Assembly: GCA_036936625.1 (NCBI GenBank)
Contig: JAUPFT010000011.1
Location: 50,798,757 to 50,862,756, forward strand
Direction: 5' to 3'
Length of the DNA stretch: 64,000 nucleotides
Source: Parnassius smintheus behrii
Taxonomy: Eukaryota; Arthropoda; Insecta; Lepidoptera; Papilionidae
Below the pieces are notes generated by a model. It was given only the letters and a program-made list of their open reading frames with translations. It ran no database searches and had not been told where the DNA came from. This document shows, one piece after another, positions 24,471 to 33,954 of the stretch (its first letter is position 1; the number at the start of each line of letters is the position of its first letter). The position numbers were made by a program, and so were the translations under genes.

Positions 24471-24596
24471 CTCTTCACGACGTTTGAGCCAGCGCCCGCA
24501 GGGACTCTCTTCGAGAATTTCGCTCTCATCCTCGGAATCCTCCCCACTTTCTCTCGGCGACTTGCGCTCCTTGTCGATACTTCTTCCTCCCGACAT
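24471..24596 (-). CDS. NRBP: First coding exon of nuclear receptor-binding protein (NRBP/Madm pseudokinase)
   Basis: This 42-codon exon starts at an ATG (24596-24594) and ends with Glu-Glu just before a consensus donor GTAAGT (24470-24465), in phase 0. The peptide opens MSGGRSIDKERK, continues with an acidic SEDESEILEE stretch and ends ESPCGRWLKRREE. The DESEILEESPCGRW block is the signature N-terminus of NRBP proteins, just ahead of the pseudokinase domain. NRBP is a cytoplasmic adaptor-like pseudokinase; its fly orthologue Madm is linked to growth control and ER-Golgi trafficking (known of the family). The exon is GC-rich against AT-rich surroundings. I found no later NRBP exon in 1-24470, so intron 1 probably runs past the window edge or the next exons were missed. 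This is the best-supported host gene here. Confidence 0.93.
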
Positions 24597-24770
24597 AACA
24601 CCGATTTATCGACAACACAGTGCAAAACTAACACCGCACAGTTTTTAAAATATCTCACAAACGTTTTCTAGTAGAAAACACTCGGATATATTTTCAAAAT
24701 ACACTTTTTCTCGTAACCACTACCAAGGTTGCAAGGCGAGACGTCACTAATGTTTCATCCCAAACCATTA
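24597..24770 (-). promoter_or_regulatory. Probable 5' UTR and promoter region of NRBP
   Basis: This non-repetitive segment lies directly upstream of the NRBP ATG on the minus strand. It carries a CRE/ATF-like TGACGTC (minus strand, about 24739-24746) and no obvious TATA box at a convincing place. The function follows from position only; the transcription start cannot be placed from sequence. Confidence 0.4.
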
Positions 24771-25386
24771 TTCGATACACGACACTCGTTTATGACTCCT
24801 ATTAACTAATTATATAGTACAGATATTTCTCTACTCGAAGCGATAACACACAGCTCGTCTAGTGAGCTTACCCATGATAATTGAAATAAATTGTTCGCCG
24901 GCGTAACTCTCGACGTATTTCTGTCCGACACAAATATAAAACCATAAAGCAAAAACAACTTTTTTTTTGCTGTCTTTCTATTATCCATAGACAAGATTAC
25001 TCGGTGTTTATATTTCTTAAAATATTTTTTTCCGTATAAGTTAATAAAATTAATTTCTAGTGAATAATTTATTTTTGTATATATTAAAATATAATTTTAA
25101 TTTTATTATAATAATTTATTTATGTTCACTTTTCGAAAATAGATTTACATCGCCATCTGTGGTCGTAAATATTCATGAGTAGATGCTGCCAATTTATATT
25201 ACAATGGCAGATTGGGTTATTTTTCATATTATTGTGTATAATATAATATTGATTGATATATTAATAGATTTAAATGCATAAAGTATAATCAAATACAAAG
25301 TTATACATTCTCATTAAACTAATTTAAAATATTAAAATTTTAGGCTATCATAAATTAATATAAGTGACATCTTTTGGAACATATTG

Positions 25387-25464
25387 AAACTTTGAACTAT
25401 TCGGGCAACAAGTCGCTATACCCTTTATAACGAATTCTGACAGAGCTTTGTTAGTTCAAAGTTT
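25387..25464. repeat. 13-bp perfect inverted repeat, 52-nt spacer
   Basis: aaactttgaacta (25387-25399) is inverted at 25452-25464. This is a very small foldback; it may be a MITE remnant or chance. Confidence 0.6.
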
Positions 25465-25544
25465 AGACATTAGAGGACGCTAAAACCAAAAGTACAAATT
25501 AACTAAAACTGTCAGAAGTATTTATTTTCGGTTCGTTTGTTAAG

Positions 25545-25920
25545 ATTATGGAGTGTAGAGGTAAGGAGAACAATCTCTCAAAAGAGAATAGTTGAAAAAG
25601 TGTCCATCTGTAAGCAATAAATAACAGTTAAAAAACTCTCCACAACAGCGCTGAAGTAGCTACAGGAAACAGCTACATGAAATGAACTTTGCAGTTGTCG
25701 ACGGTGTGAAGTGTGCTGCTAAACTGCTCAGTAGCTCTAAAATCTAAAATAATTTTATTTAGTAAATATAACCTCGAAAAAGTCATCTATCTTACTAACA
25801 TTTTTGGGCGCGTTCTTTAAAATTTACCCAGTAGCTATAGTGGCGCCACCCTTATTCAACGGTTTTCTACGGACACTTTTTAATACACAGTCTGTGCTCC
25901 TTACCTCTACACTCAATAAT
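25545..25920. mobile_element. MITE-like element with ~60-bp inverted ends
   Basis: GAGTGTAGAGGTAAGGAG at 25551-25568 is perfectly inverted at 25897-25914, and a second shared block (aaaaagtgtcc, about 25595 and 25870) extends the similarity to ~60 bp. There is no coding frame. The exact target duplication is unclear. Confidence 0.65.
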
Positions 25921-26122
25921 CGATGTGTTTACGAGGACTTAACATCGACGTCAAAACATATGTTTAGTCAGCAGTAAATTTTTGATAGGCTTTCTTTCTT
26001 TTCATCTTTGAGTAGAGCGGCATCGCAAGGCATATCTGTCATAAGGTACGGGAGTCCGACTTATACCCGTTATATAAAACTAGTTGCCGCGCGTCGTGCG
26101 TTTTTTTTTTTTTTTTTTTTTT

Positions 26123-26411
26123 GCGCCCGAAGCAATTAAAGGGCTACCCTGTACGTAGGGAGGCGGAAAATGCATTACGCATACCACGATAGCCGGTCTA
26201 TCGTGGTTATGGGGGACTCACTGTCCTACCGGGGACCCTAAGTGATACCCCCTAAAAACCGCCTTTGGGGACAGGCAGCTGGCTGATTAAGCTCTATTGT
26301 GCCTTATCATGAGCGACCCTCTTTTGGGAAAAGAGGGCGCAGGCGGCTAAGAGCCGCTGAGGGAGTGCCTACGAAGGCAAAATAATATTAGTTGATATAA
26401 TAATAATTAAT
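26123..26411 (-). other. Structured 3' UTR of the Jockey LINE
   Basis: There are three stem-loops: 10-bp stem, 5-nt loop (26183-26207); 9-bp stem, GGG/CCC loop (26317-26337, ccctctttt/aaaagaggg); 6-bp stem, 3-nt loop (26343-26357). It is GC-rich compared with its flanks. Such structures could be recognised by the element's own RT (inference). Confidence 0.7.
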
Positions 26412-29331
26412 TTAATTAGAACTGGCCTGAGCCGCCAGGAGGCAGTTCAGGTCGTTTGACAGTTTATTTGGCGGGTCCGAGAGAGAGTTTCTCGGCCTGC
26501 GGACACGATAGCGAGAGGGGGGTGGGGCTGCATAAGAAGCCGCCTCACGAATTAAATTGTTTGGGTGCGACTCTGAGGCTTTGAAGAAGTTCTCAGAGAG
26601 TTTTTTAAGGAACTGTTGAATTGTTGGGAGCTCTAAGTCCTGATGAATGTCGGCATTACGGACGTACCAAGGTGCGTTCACAGCTCGACGACAGAAGAGG
26701 TTCTGAACTATTTGGAGTTCATTTAAAATGTTAGGGTTTGCGTGGGCAAAGACGGGGCCCGCGTAGGACATGACGGGTCGTATACAGACCTTATAAAGGG
26801 TTCGCTTGTTCCGAAGGGACATTTTACTGTGTCTGCCCAACATACTGTTGAGCCTACTCAGGTAAAACCGTGCGTGACGGGTGACTCGTTTGACGTGGGG
26901 CCTAAAAGTGAGCCCTGTGTCTAGAGTGACACCTAAATATTTGGCTGTCGTATGCCAGGGGACAGGGGTCCCTAGCATACGTATTGGAGGAGTGTTTTTA
27001 AGACGGCGTCGTTTATAATCGAAGTGAACGGCGGAGCTCTTCTTCGGGTTCACATCGATGCGCCATTTTTTGAACCAATCTCCTAGGTCATCAACTGACT
27101 TTTGGATCTTGTTCCGTATGAAGGGTAGTGAGACACCTTTGCAGTAGATGGCAGTGTCGTCTGCGAAGAGGGAGAGTTGAACACCTTTCGACGGGATGGG
27201 AATGTCGTTGGTGAACAGGATGTACAGCAAAGGAGCAAGTACTGAGCCCTGAGGGACACCAGCCTTGATAGTTCGCTGTGAAGATAGCGTGCCTTCGTGT
27301 CTAAAACGAAAGGTACGATGCTTCAAATAGGAGGCCACGAGACGAACTAGACGATCGGGGAGACCTATTTTGTAGAGCTTGTAGATGGGGCCTGTGTGCC
27401 AGACTCTATCAAAAGCTTTGGCTATATCGATTGTTTTTTTGATTGATTTGGCGATCTGTTCTCTCTGGCTACCCCGTTAGGGATTGTGCGTGACGATAAG
27501 TAAGTAAGTAAGTAAGTAAGAAGAAGACCGCGATGGTTTTATGACGTCGAGGATAGAAACCGCTGAGGATATATTCCACAATGCGGTGAACTTGTTGGGG
27601 ACATGAGTGTTTGGCTCGGAAGCCGAATTGGTGGGGAATGATGAGAGGGTCACCGTCTGTGGGAAACAGATAGCGCCTCATCCGTGTTTGGATGACTCTT
27701 TCGAAGAGCTTGCCCATTGCCTTGAGGAGGCTAATGGGGCGATGGCTGGAGGGGAGGTTGAGAGGCTTGCCTGGCTTGGAAATTCCAATCACAGTTGCCT
27801 CTTTCCACGTAGTGGGAAAATAACTAAGGTTGAAGCAGGCGTTGAAGATAATAGATAAAAAGGTTAACACCTGCTCGGGAAAGTGTTTAAGGGCTTGGTT
27901 GGAGATGCCATCCGCGCCCGGAGCCTTTTTAGGCTTAAGTCCTTTGATGAGAGATGAAATCTCATCATTGGACACAGAGATAGGTTCGGAGGCCGTAGGG
28001 GGTGAGTTCCGGCGGCGGACCTCATCTTCTACTGCCTGGACGTGTGAGGGGTCGACAGGTTGAGAACTAGGGGAGCATTGATCGGCAATGCTATCCGCAA
28101 AGCACTCAGCCTTCTCCTCGTCCTCGAAGGCAACCGTGCCGTCGGGACGGGAGAGAGGGGGAGTGTGGGTGATAGCGTCTATGCGGAGGGCTCTAGCCAT
28201 CTGATAGTACGCTGTGTGAGATGGAGAGATATTCTCCATGAGCTTACTCTTTTCGAGATCTTGAAATTCAGAGAGGCGGAAGCGGAGTTTTTGTTGAAGA
28301 CGATTGGCCGCGCGCCTGTATTCGGGGGTGGGATATTTTGCTGCTCTCCGGAAAGCAGCTTTTTTGGCTTTTAATAGGTTGCTAATATGTAGGGGAAGCC
28401 CACTATTGTTAGCAACCGGGACGACCCTTTCGTTCTCCTTAAGGGAGGATTTAATAAGGGCGGAGAGTGAGTCGACCGCGGTGTCGATTTTTTCGGGACT
28501 GTCTAAGTCCGAAGGTATGGAGATGGTAGAATCCTGTGAGTCCAGAGCTTTAGCTAGGGACTCCTTGAATCCCTTCCAATTAGTGAAGGTTTTTGTGTGT
28601 ATTGGGGGAGGTGGCTGATGGCCAAGAATGAGGGAGACCGGTCGGTGATCTGATCCTAGATCGTCTAGTGTCTCGATTGCTCCGAGGTTGAGAGAAACTC
28701 CTTGGAGTAACGCAAAATCTAACACATCGGGAGAGTGATCGGTGTTATCGGGAAGGTGAGTAACACCGAGAGGACTATGGACAGTGATATCAAGAGACTG
28801 CGTGATATCGAGCAGTATCTTGCCACTAGGGGACGTAGTGCGGCATGTCCATTCAGTATGCTTGGAGTTAAAATCTCCAAACATAATGACTGAATTGCCC
28901 AAGGATAAAATGGCTTCAAAATCTTTTTTGAGGGGATAGGTTCCTGAAGGGATGTAACAGGAGGCTATGAGGAATGACTGATGTCCAGTCATAGCTAGCC
29001 TGCATACCGTGGCTTCCATATTGGTAAGCTGCGGAGTAGAAATGGGCGAGCAATGAAGTGTCTTCTTGTAATAGATAGCCGTTCCGCCGCCTCGGCGGTC
29101 GGGTCTGTCATTACGAAGAAGAGAGAAGTTTCTAATAGAAAGGCCTCTAGTGTCCTTAGCTTTAAGATTGGTTTCCTGTAGGAGGAGGAAATCGACTTCA
29201 CGATTTCGAAGAAAGAGCTTAAGCTCTGGGAGGTTATTTCGCAAGCCGCGAATATTGAATGATACAAGCGATAAACCCTTAGGTTTGATACGACCGTGGG
29301 ATCTTGGTAGGTTAATATTATTCTCAGCCAT
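26412..29331 (-). pseudogene. Jockey LINE ORF2: endonuclease plus reverse transcriptase, disrupted
   Basis: The first frame runs from an ATG at 29331 to 27469 (620 codons). The apurinic-type endonuclease shows SFNIRGLRNN, QETNLKAK, GDFNSKH (about residue 150) and SDHRPVSLIL (about 230). The RT begins with KKAPGADGIS and HRPISLL, then QFGFRAKHSC. The frame is interrupted by a ~91-bp insertion (27429-27519) and resumes at about 27428 as DIAKAFDRVWH, GVPQGSVLAPLLY and LFADDTAIYC, ending at 26412. The catalytic Asp residues of RT motifs A and C are both present. Apart from this one insertion the frame is undamaged, so the copy is fairly young. The clade assignment (Jockey) rests on these motifs. 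Confidence 0.93.
27429..27519. repeat. ~91-bp insertion inside the LINE RT domain, with a (TAAG)5 microsatellite
   Basis: The insertion splits the codons of RT motif A between Val-Phe-Phe and Asp-Ile-Ala-Lys. Its right end is (taag)n at about 27499-27520; its left part reads 'ttgtttttttgattgatttg'. The length of 91 explains the frame change exactly. Confidence 0.8.
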
Positions 29332-29461
29332 TGAAGTTAAGTTAATTAAGTTAACTTAACTTACAACAGAGCTAGCAAAAGATCATTATGTTCGGCAAGA
29401 GCGATGAGACGCTCTTGAGGGGATGAGACGCTCTTGAGGGGATGAGACTACGCGTCGTGCG

Positions 29462-29914
29462 CTACACTACACCCTATATATAGTTATATAGTATATTATC
29501 TATGGAGCGCCATTCCGCAAGTGAACTTGCCAGTCATTCGAGCTCCGACAAAAATGCCGAATCGCAGTGTATTTCCATGCAAAACAAAAACACAACGCAC
29601 ACTATAAAAGGACAACGTGACTTTTAATCTGTGAATATTTTTAACATAATTTTATTATTAGAACTCGTATTTTCTAAATATTTTCGTAAACCGAGTGTTG
29701 CCATCATAGGACATGAAGTGAAAAATAAGCTATTTTTAAATACATATAATTTACTAAACAAACTAAATATATTACCGATAATTTATTTTCTATTAAGTAA
29801 GTCATTTTGTTATGAATAATAATAATCAATACCTTAAGATGTGAAGTGGATTTTGTCAAATGATTTAAATATTCAGCTCAATCCCAAAAGATTCTTAATA
29901 TATTATATTTTAAC
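29462..29914. other. AT-rich non-coding stretch
   Basis: This is the flank of the LINE insertion. No gene or repeat is recognised. Confidence 0.35.
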
Positions 29915-30512
29915 ATATTATAAACACTTACGCCTGTCATCCAGAGGGTAGGCAGAGGTTACGGACATTCACTTGGCACGATCCTGACACACCTCTTTCG
30001 CCTCCCTTACATATATCTACGCATACATGTTCGTCGGGTACTCCTTATGTGGCCCATTTTCAAATTATCGCCAATTTGGTCGACGAACCTTCTTCTAGGG
30101 CGTCCCTTCCCGACTCTGCCGTTCACATCTGCCATATTAATTTGCTTTGTCACTCTTTCCTCATTCATTCTTCTACATGATCAAACTACCGAACCATTCC
30201 TTTCTTAATCCTGGTCACAACATCATCTTGCACATCACATTTTTCTCTTATCACGCAATTTCTCACCCTGTCATTCAGATTCAGCCCTAGCATACTCCTT
30301 AAAGATCGCATTCCTACAGCATTTATTCTACGTTCGTGCTTCTTCTGCCACACCCTACTTTCTTCTTCTGCCACACTGAACTCATCCACTTGCTAAAACA
30401 ACTCCCCTTCTATTCTTATTTCCCATAACGTTTTACTTTCTTCTCTTTCGAAAACCATCATTTTCGTCTTATTTGCGTTCACTTTCATTCCCCTTGCTTT
30501 TAACGACCAGTT
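29915..30512 (-). pseudogene. LINE family G, C-terminal fragment
   Basis: The minus strand reads NKTKMMVFERE, then WQKKHERRINAVGMRSLRSM, then a region after KKGMVR with frame breaks, and closes with 'taacctctgcctaccctctg'. This is the thumb/C-terminal part downstream of RT in an APE-type LINE. It is probably the 3' half of the copy whose 5' half is at 33955-35880. Confidence 0.75.
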
Positions 30513-30867
30513 GTATTTATCAAAATATTATATAAAATAAAGGGAAAATGAGTCGAATCGACACTTGCCGCCTCGTAGCAAAAGTAATACAATTTTTATA
30601 AAATAAACTAGTATCACTGCAGTCTGCAACCGAAAGTACTGCAATGTAGTAATGTACGCTACAACTTTAGCTATCGATAACTTAACTAACAATTCGGGTT
30701 TGTCTGTCGAACCGGTTTTTATTTTTTGTTTAGATTTTATAACAAAGTGTAACAAAAGGGAGTAAATTTTTTTCTTTACATATTTCCAAGAGATCCTCTT
30801 AGGCAGCAGTGATTTGTTTATTGATAAAAAATATCGACATAGTCCACGCCTTACGTTGCTTACGCAT

Positions 30868-32597
30868 TAGAGATGTTAACCGATTACAATTTTCAGCACC
30901 GGTATAAACCGATTAGTAATTTAAAAAAACCGGTTTTATTAGATGTTTTTAGGTTTTTAGGATCCATATAACAATGAAAAAATTGAGTTTTTTTTAATAC
31001 TTATTAAACTTTATTCAACAAAAGAACTGATTTTTATTTTTAGTTAAATAAATAATTTTGGTGGATAAAACAAAGTTGATCTACTGCATCACCTAGCAAC
31101 CTGTTCCTTCGCGATGATAAGAAATAGCCGGAAGTTGAAAACATTCGTTCCGAAGGTACAAAAGTCACTGGCACTGACAGATAGTTTAAAGCCACGTTAT
31201 TAGGCGGCGCCAAATGTTTATTTGTTTTCAAGTAAGTGACAGCGACTTCTGTATGTTTGTCTTTTCGCCCAGGGTCAATCTCGGTTTCCACATACATGAG
31301 CAGTATGTTTACTGCAGAAGCAGTCGCATTTGGACCACCACTATCAGTCCTTCTTTGTTTTAAGAGGCCATCCCACAGACGACTTCTTAAATCAAATCAC
31401 AATTGCTTTGCAATTCTTGATAACTTCTTCCACCTGTGCAAACTGTAACGATTCTTCGACGTGTGCTGGCACGGCATGTGCCGTATCTCAAGGAAGTCAC
31501 ACATTTTTTTGATATTGTAAATATTAACAGTCACAATAGCAGCAACTTTACTATGAAGTTTCCATTCCATTTCGATGTTCTTCATGATTTCTACCAAATT
31601 TTCAGAAGTATGCGACTTAGGAACTTCCAATGTTGTCAAAACGACAAACTTTTCAGATAATATTCATGAAAAAATGTACCTTCATTTCACGGTACATTTG
31701 ACCATAGATCTGTGGTTAGTGCGACGTTTTTTAAGAAACTCTCAAACTGCGTCTCACCTTTGCGTATAAAGCGGGAATCAATTCATATCTAATTTTATCT
31801 CTTGAAGGCATAGTTAGGATTTAAGACTTCTACAAACCTTTTGAAGCCTTTGTCTTCCACTACGGAGAATGGCTGGAAATTGGTGGTGATCATCAATGTA
31901 AGATATTCATCTATTTTCTTTTTGTTACTCCCCATCGTCATTTTCAACTTACTTTGAATAAAGGTTTCCCGTGGATTCTCTTGGTCAGTATTATTTGACG
32001 TGAGCGGGATAGATTGCTCATTGTCATTGATGGCATGCTTCTCAGGATTGACTGACACTGTTGCCTGTGGATGACTTCTCTTGAGATGAACCAACATATT
32101 AGACGTCCGTCCGCCAACCTTGATAATTTTTCCACATAACTGACATTTAACCGAATCATTATTCGATTTTTCAAAATGATTTCTTGTAAGAGATTCTCCT
32201 TTTGCTTTTGGAATCCTATAAACAAAAAAATATATCGAAATCGATCAAACCAATAGTTTACTTTATACACCACAGGTAAAATTGAAATGAAACTGCATTA
32301 TTATTTGAACAAAACATAATAATGCTAATTACATTTTGTAGTTCTTTTTCTTGTTATAAACTAGGCACAAACAATTATTTTAGGCAATTAAATACGGCAC
32401 AAACTTTAACTCAATCGGACTATCGTTATGCTTTGCAAAAAAAAAATGCAGATTTGTACAATTGTCACTGATCGGTAAATCCCCTATTGCTTTCGGGCGA
32501 CGTCTTCGGGATTCGGATTCGGATTCGGATTCCGGAAACGGGGTTTTATTAAAAACCGGTTTTCATCAGGTTTTCTTAAAACCGGTTGACATCACTA
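30868..32597 (-). mobile_element. hAT transposon, 1730 bp, target duplication TTACGCAT
   Basis: An exact 8-bp duplication lies at 30860-30867 and 32598-32605. The ends are TAGAGATGTTAACCG and, inverted, TAGTGATGTCAACCG (13 of 15 match). Further in, both ends carry repeated 'aaccgg' and 'ccggttttt' words, likely transposase-binding sites. It contains a damaged hAT transposase on the minus strand. Confidence 0.94.
31040..32215 (-). pseudogene. hAT transposase (BED finger to dimerisation domain), decayed
   Basis: After a plausible splice acceptor (minus 'tttatag', ~32215), the frame reads a BED-type zinc finger: KCQLCGKIIKVGGRTSN, then HLKRSH (C-x2-C ... H-x4-H). Next come GFKRFVEVLNPNYAF and, in another frame, ALTTDLWS, typical of the hAT core. 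The C-terminus (31040-31297) is the hAT dimerisation segment (VPVTFVPSERMFSTSGYFLS, then RRNRLLGDAVDQL). Stops and frameshifts between 31300 and 31795 and the short length (~390 codons against ~600 usual) show loss of the central catalytic part. Confidence 0.88.
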
Positions 32598-33203
32598 TTA
32601 CGCATTCAGCCAGCGCTATCAGTGTATCGACACGTGTACAATTTGATGGTATGCGTAAACGCGATGGACAAAACACAAATGTTGTAGTGTGCGTTTATAG
32701 TGACACGATTTAATTTTGCATTTGTAGTTAAGTATACAGTTGTGTGTTTTTTCTTGCGCCCCTCAGATGTTGACAGAATTTTTGTTTAGGAATTAACGCG
32801 CATTGCCTCCCCAGTTGGTTGAATACTCCAAGATCAGTGACGTTACTGGATTACGGAGGGCACTTATTACAATAATTTTTCTTTCTTCTAGAACAATCTA
32901 CCATAAATAATACAATTTAAAGATTATTTGGTAAATATACACTATTCTTAGGATAATAAACCGAAATCATGTTCATTTTTTGCTCGACATCATGACTTAA
33001 AATACCTATAATGTACAACCGAGCATATTTCTTTAAAAATATTTTTTAAATTTATGAAAAGAATGCGTCTTGACCATTTGACGACGTCACTAAGTCTAAA
33101 TGACAAAAATCGGAGATATATCCTATAGGACAAAAGTTACAGACGACAATTTTGTAGCTGATGTCCGGTCTATTACTACTACATACTTAAATGTCTTTGC
33201 CAG

Positions 33204-33356
33204 TTTTCTACACTCACCATACAACCACCAACACAGCAGCATTAAGCTACTATTTCACGCTGTTATTCTGTGAGAGCGTGGTCCTTCCCCGGTTGAGCCG
33301 ACCTATTCGTGCTACAACTATACTTCTAATATAACTGCAGCATGGCTCTACCACGT
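33204..33356 (-). repeat. Mini-LINE A, 5' half only
   Basis: The inverted 5' ~150 bp ('cactcaccata...' to 'gcatggctctaccacgtg') is kept and the 3' half is missing, which is unusual for LINE-mobilised DNA. It lies directly against the J2 fragment that follows. Confidence 0.85.
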
Positions 33357-33374
33357 GAAAATCTGTATTAGAAT

Positions 33375-33950
33375 TAAGAGCACAAAGCCTACAGCAGCAA
33401 ACAACTCAACAGCTCGGCCGCACATGGCCGCACATGTTCCCATCTCTGGGCTGGGGCTCCCCAGTGCCAGCTCCTTCCACTTGACCGCATCCAGCGCAGA
33501 GCGGCTCGAATCGTCGACCACTGAGTCCTTTCCGATCGGCTCTGGCGCTGCGAAGAGATGTTGCATGCCTTTGCATTTTCTTTCGCTTCTACCACGGGGA
33601 GTGCTCTGATTCTCTGTTCTTTTGTGTTCGGATTGTTCTCAGCCGTCGAATTTCATGAACGCACATCACGGCATAACTCCCGATACCATCCACACCATCT
33701 GGAAACTTGGCGGACCATCACTGTACGTTTCAAAAGGGGTTTTCATCCACGCGCAACCTCTCTGTGTAATAGTTTACCACCGGCGATTTTTCCGGACCAA
33801 TACGACTTAGGGAACTTCAGAAAAAAGCTCTTTTCTAAAAGGTCGGCAACGCACCTGAAATTCCCCTGGTGTTGCAATTGTTCATGGGCAGTTGTAATAA
33901 CTTTCCATCAGGTGAGCCTTATGCTCGTTTGCCCCCTCTTCTATAAAAAA
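33375..33950 (+). pseudogene. LINE family J2, C-terminal and 3' end fragment
   Basis: The text for the C-terminal J2 segment (LGLPSASSFHLTASSAERLES in an alternate frame; true frame QRRAARIVD) is followed by 'ctgtgtaatagtttaccacc', 'ccatcaggtgagccttatgc' and 'ctcgtttg', then 'ctataaaaaa' at 33941-33950. It is 5'-truncated with frameshifts. It shares its 3' tail with mini-LINE A. Confidence 0.85.
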
Positions 33951-33954
33951 TAAA

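Larger units (their letters stand above)
26101..29450 (-). mobile_element. Jockey-type LINE insertion, 3350 bp, target duplication CGCGTCGTGCG
   Basis: An exact 11-bp duplication (26090-26100 and 29451-29461) brackets the element. The 3' end on the minus strand is a pure 22-nt poly(A) (poly-T, 26101-26122 on the plus strand). The 5' end begins with two copies of a 19-bp unit (ctcatcccctcaagagcgt) plus a partial third. A 119-nt leader precedes ORF2. No ORF1 (gag-like, CCHC) is present, so either the copy is 5'-truncated or the family lacks it. Confidence 0.93.

Noticed and set aside
27607..29359. Several plus-strand frames of 60-104 codons opposite the Jockey ORF2
   Set aside because: They are mirror frames of the GC-richer ORF2 on the minus strand; no motif and no start context.
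33355..33609. Plus- and minus-strand frames of 68-84 codons
   Set aside because: They are off-frame readings of the LINE J2 C-terminal fragment.
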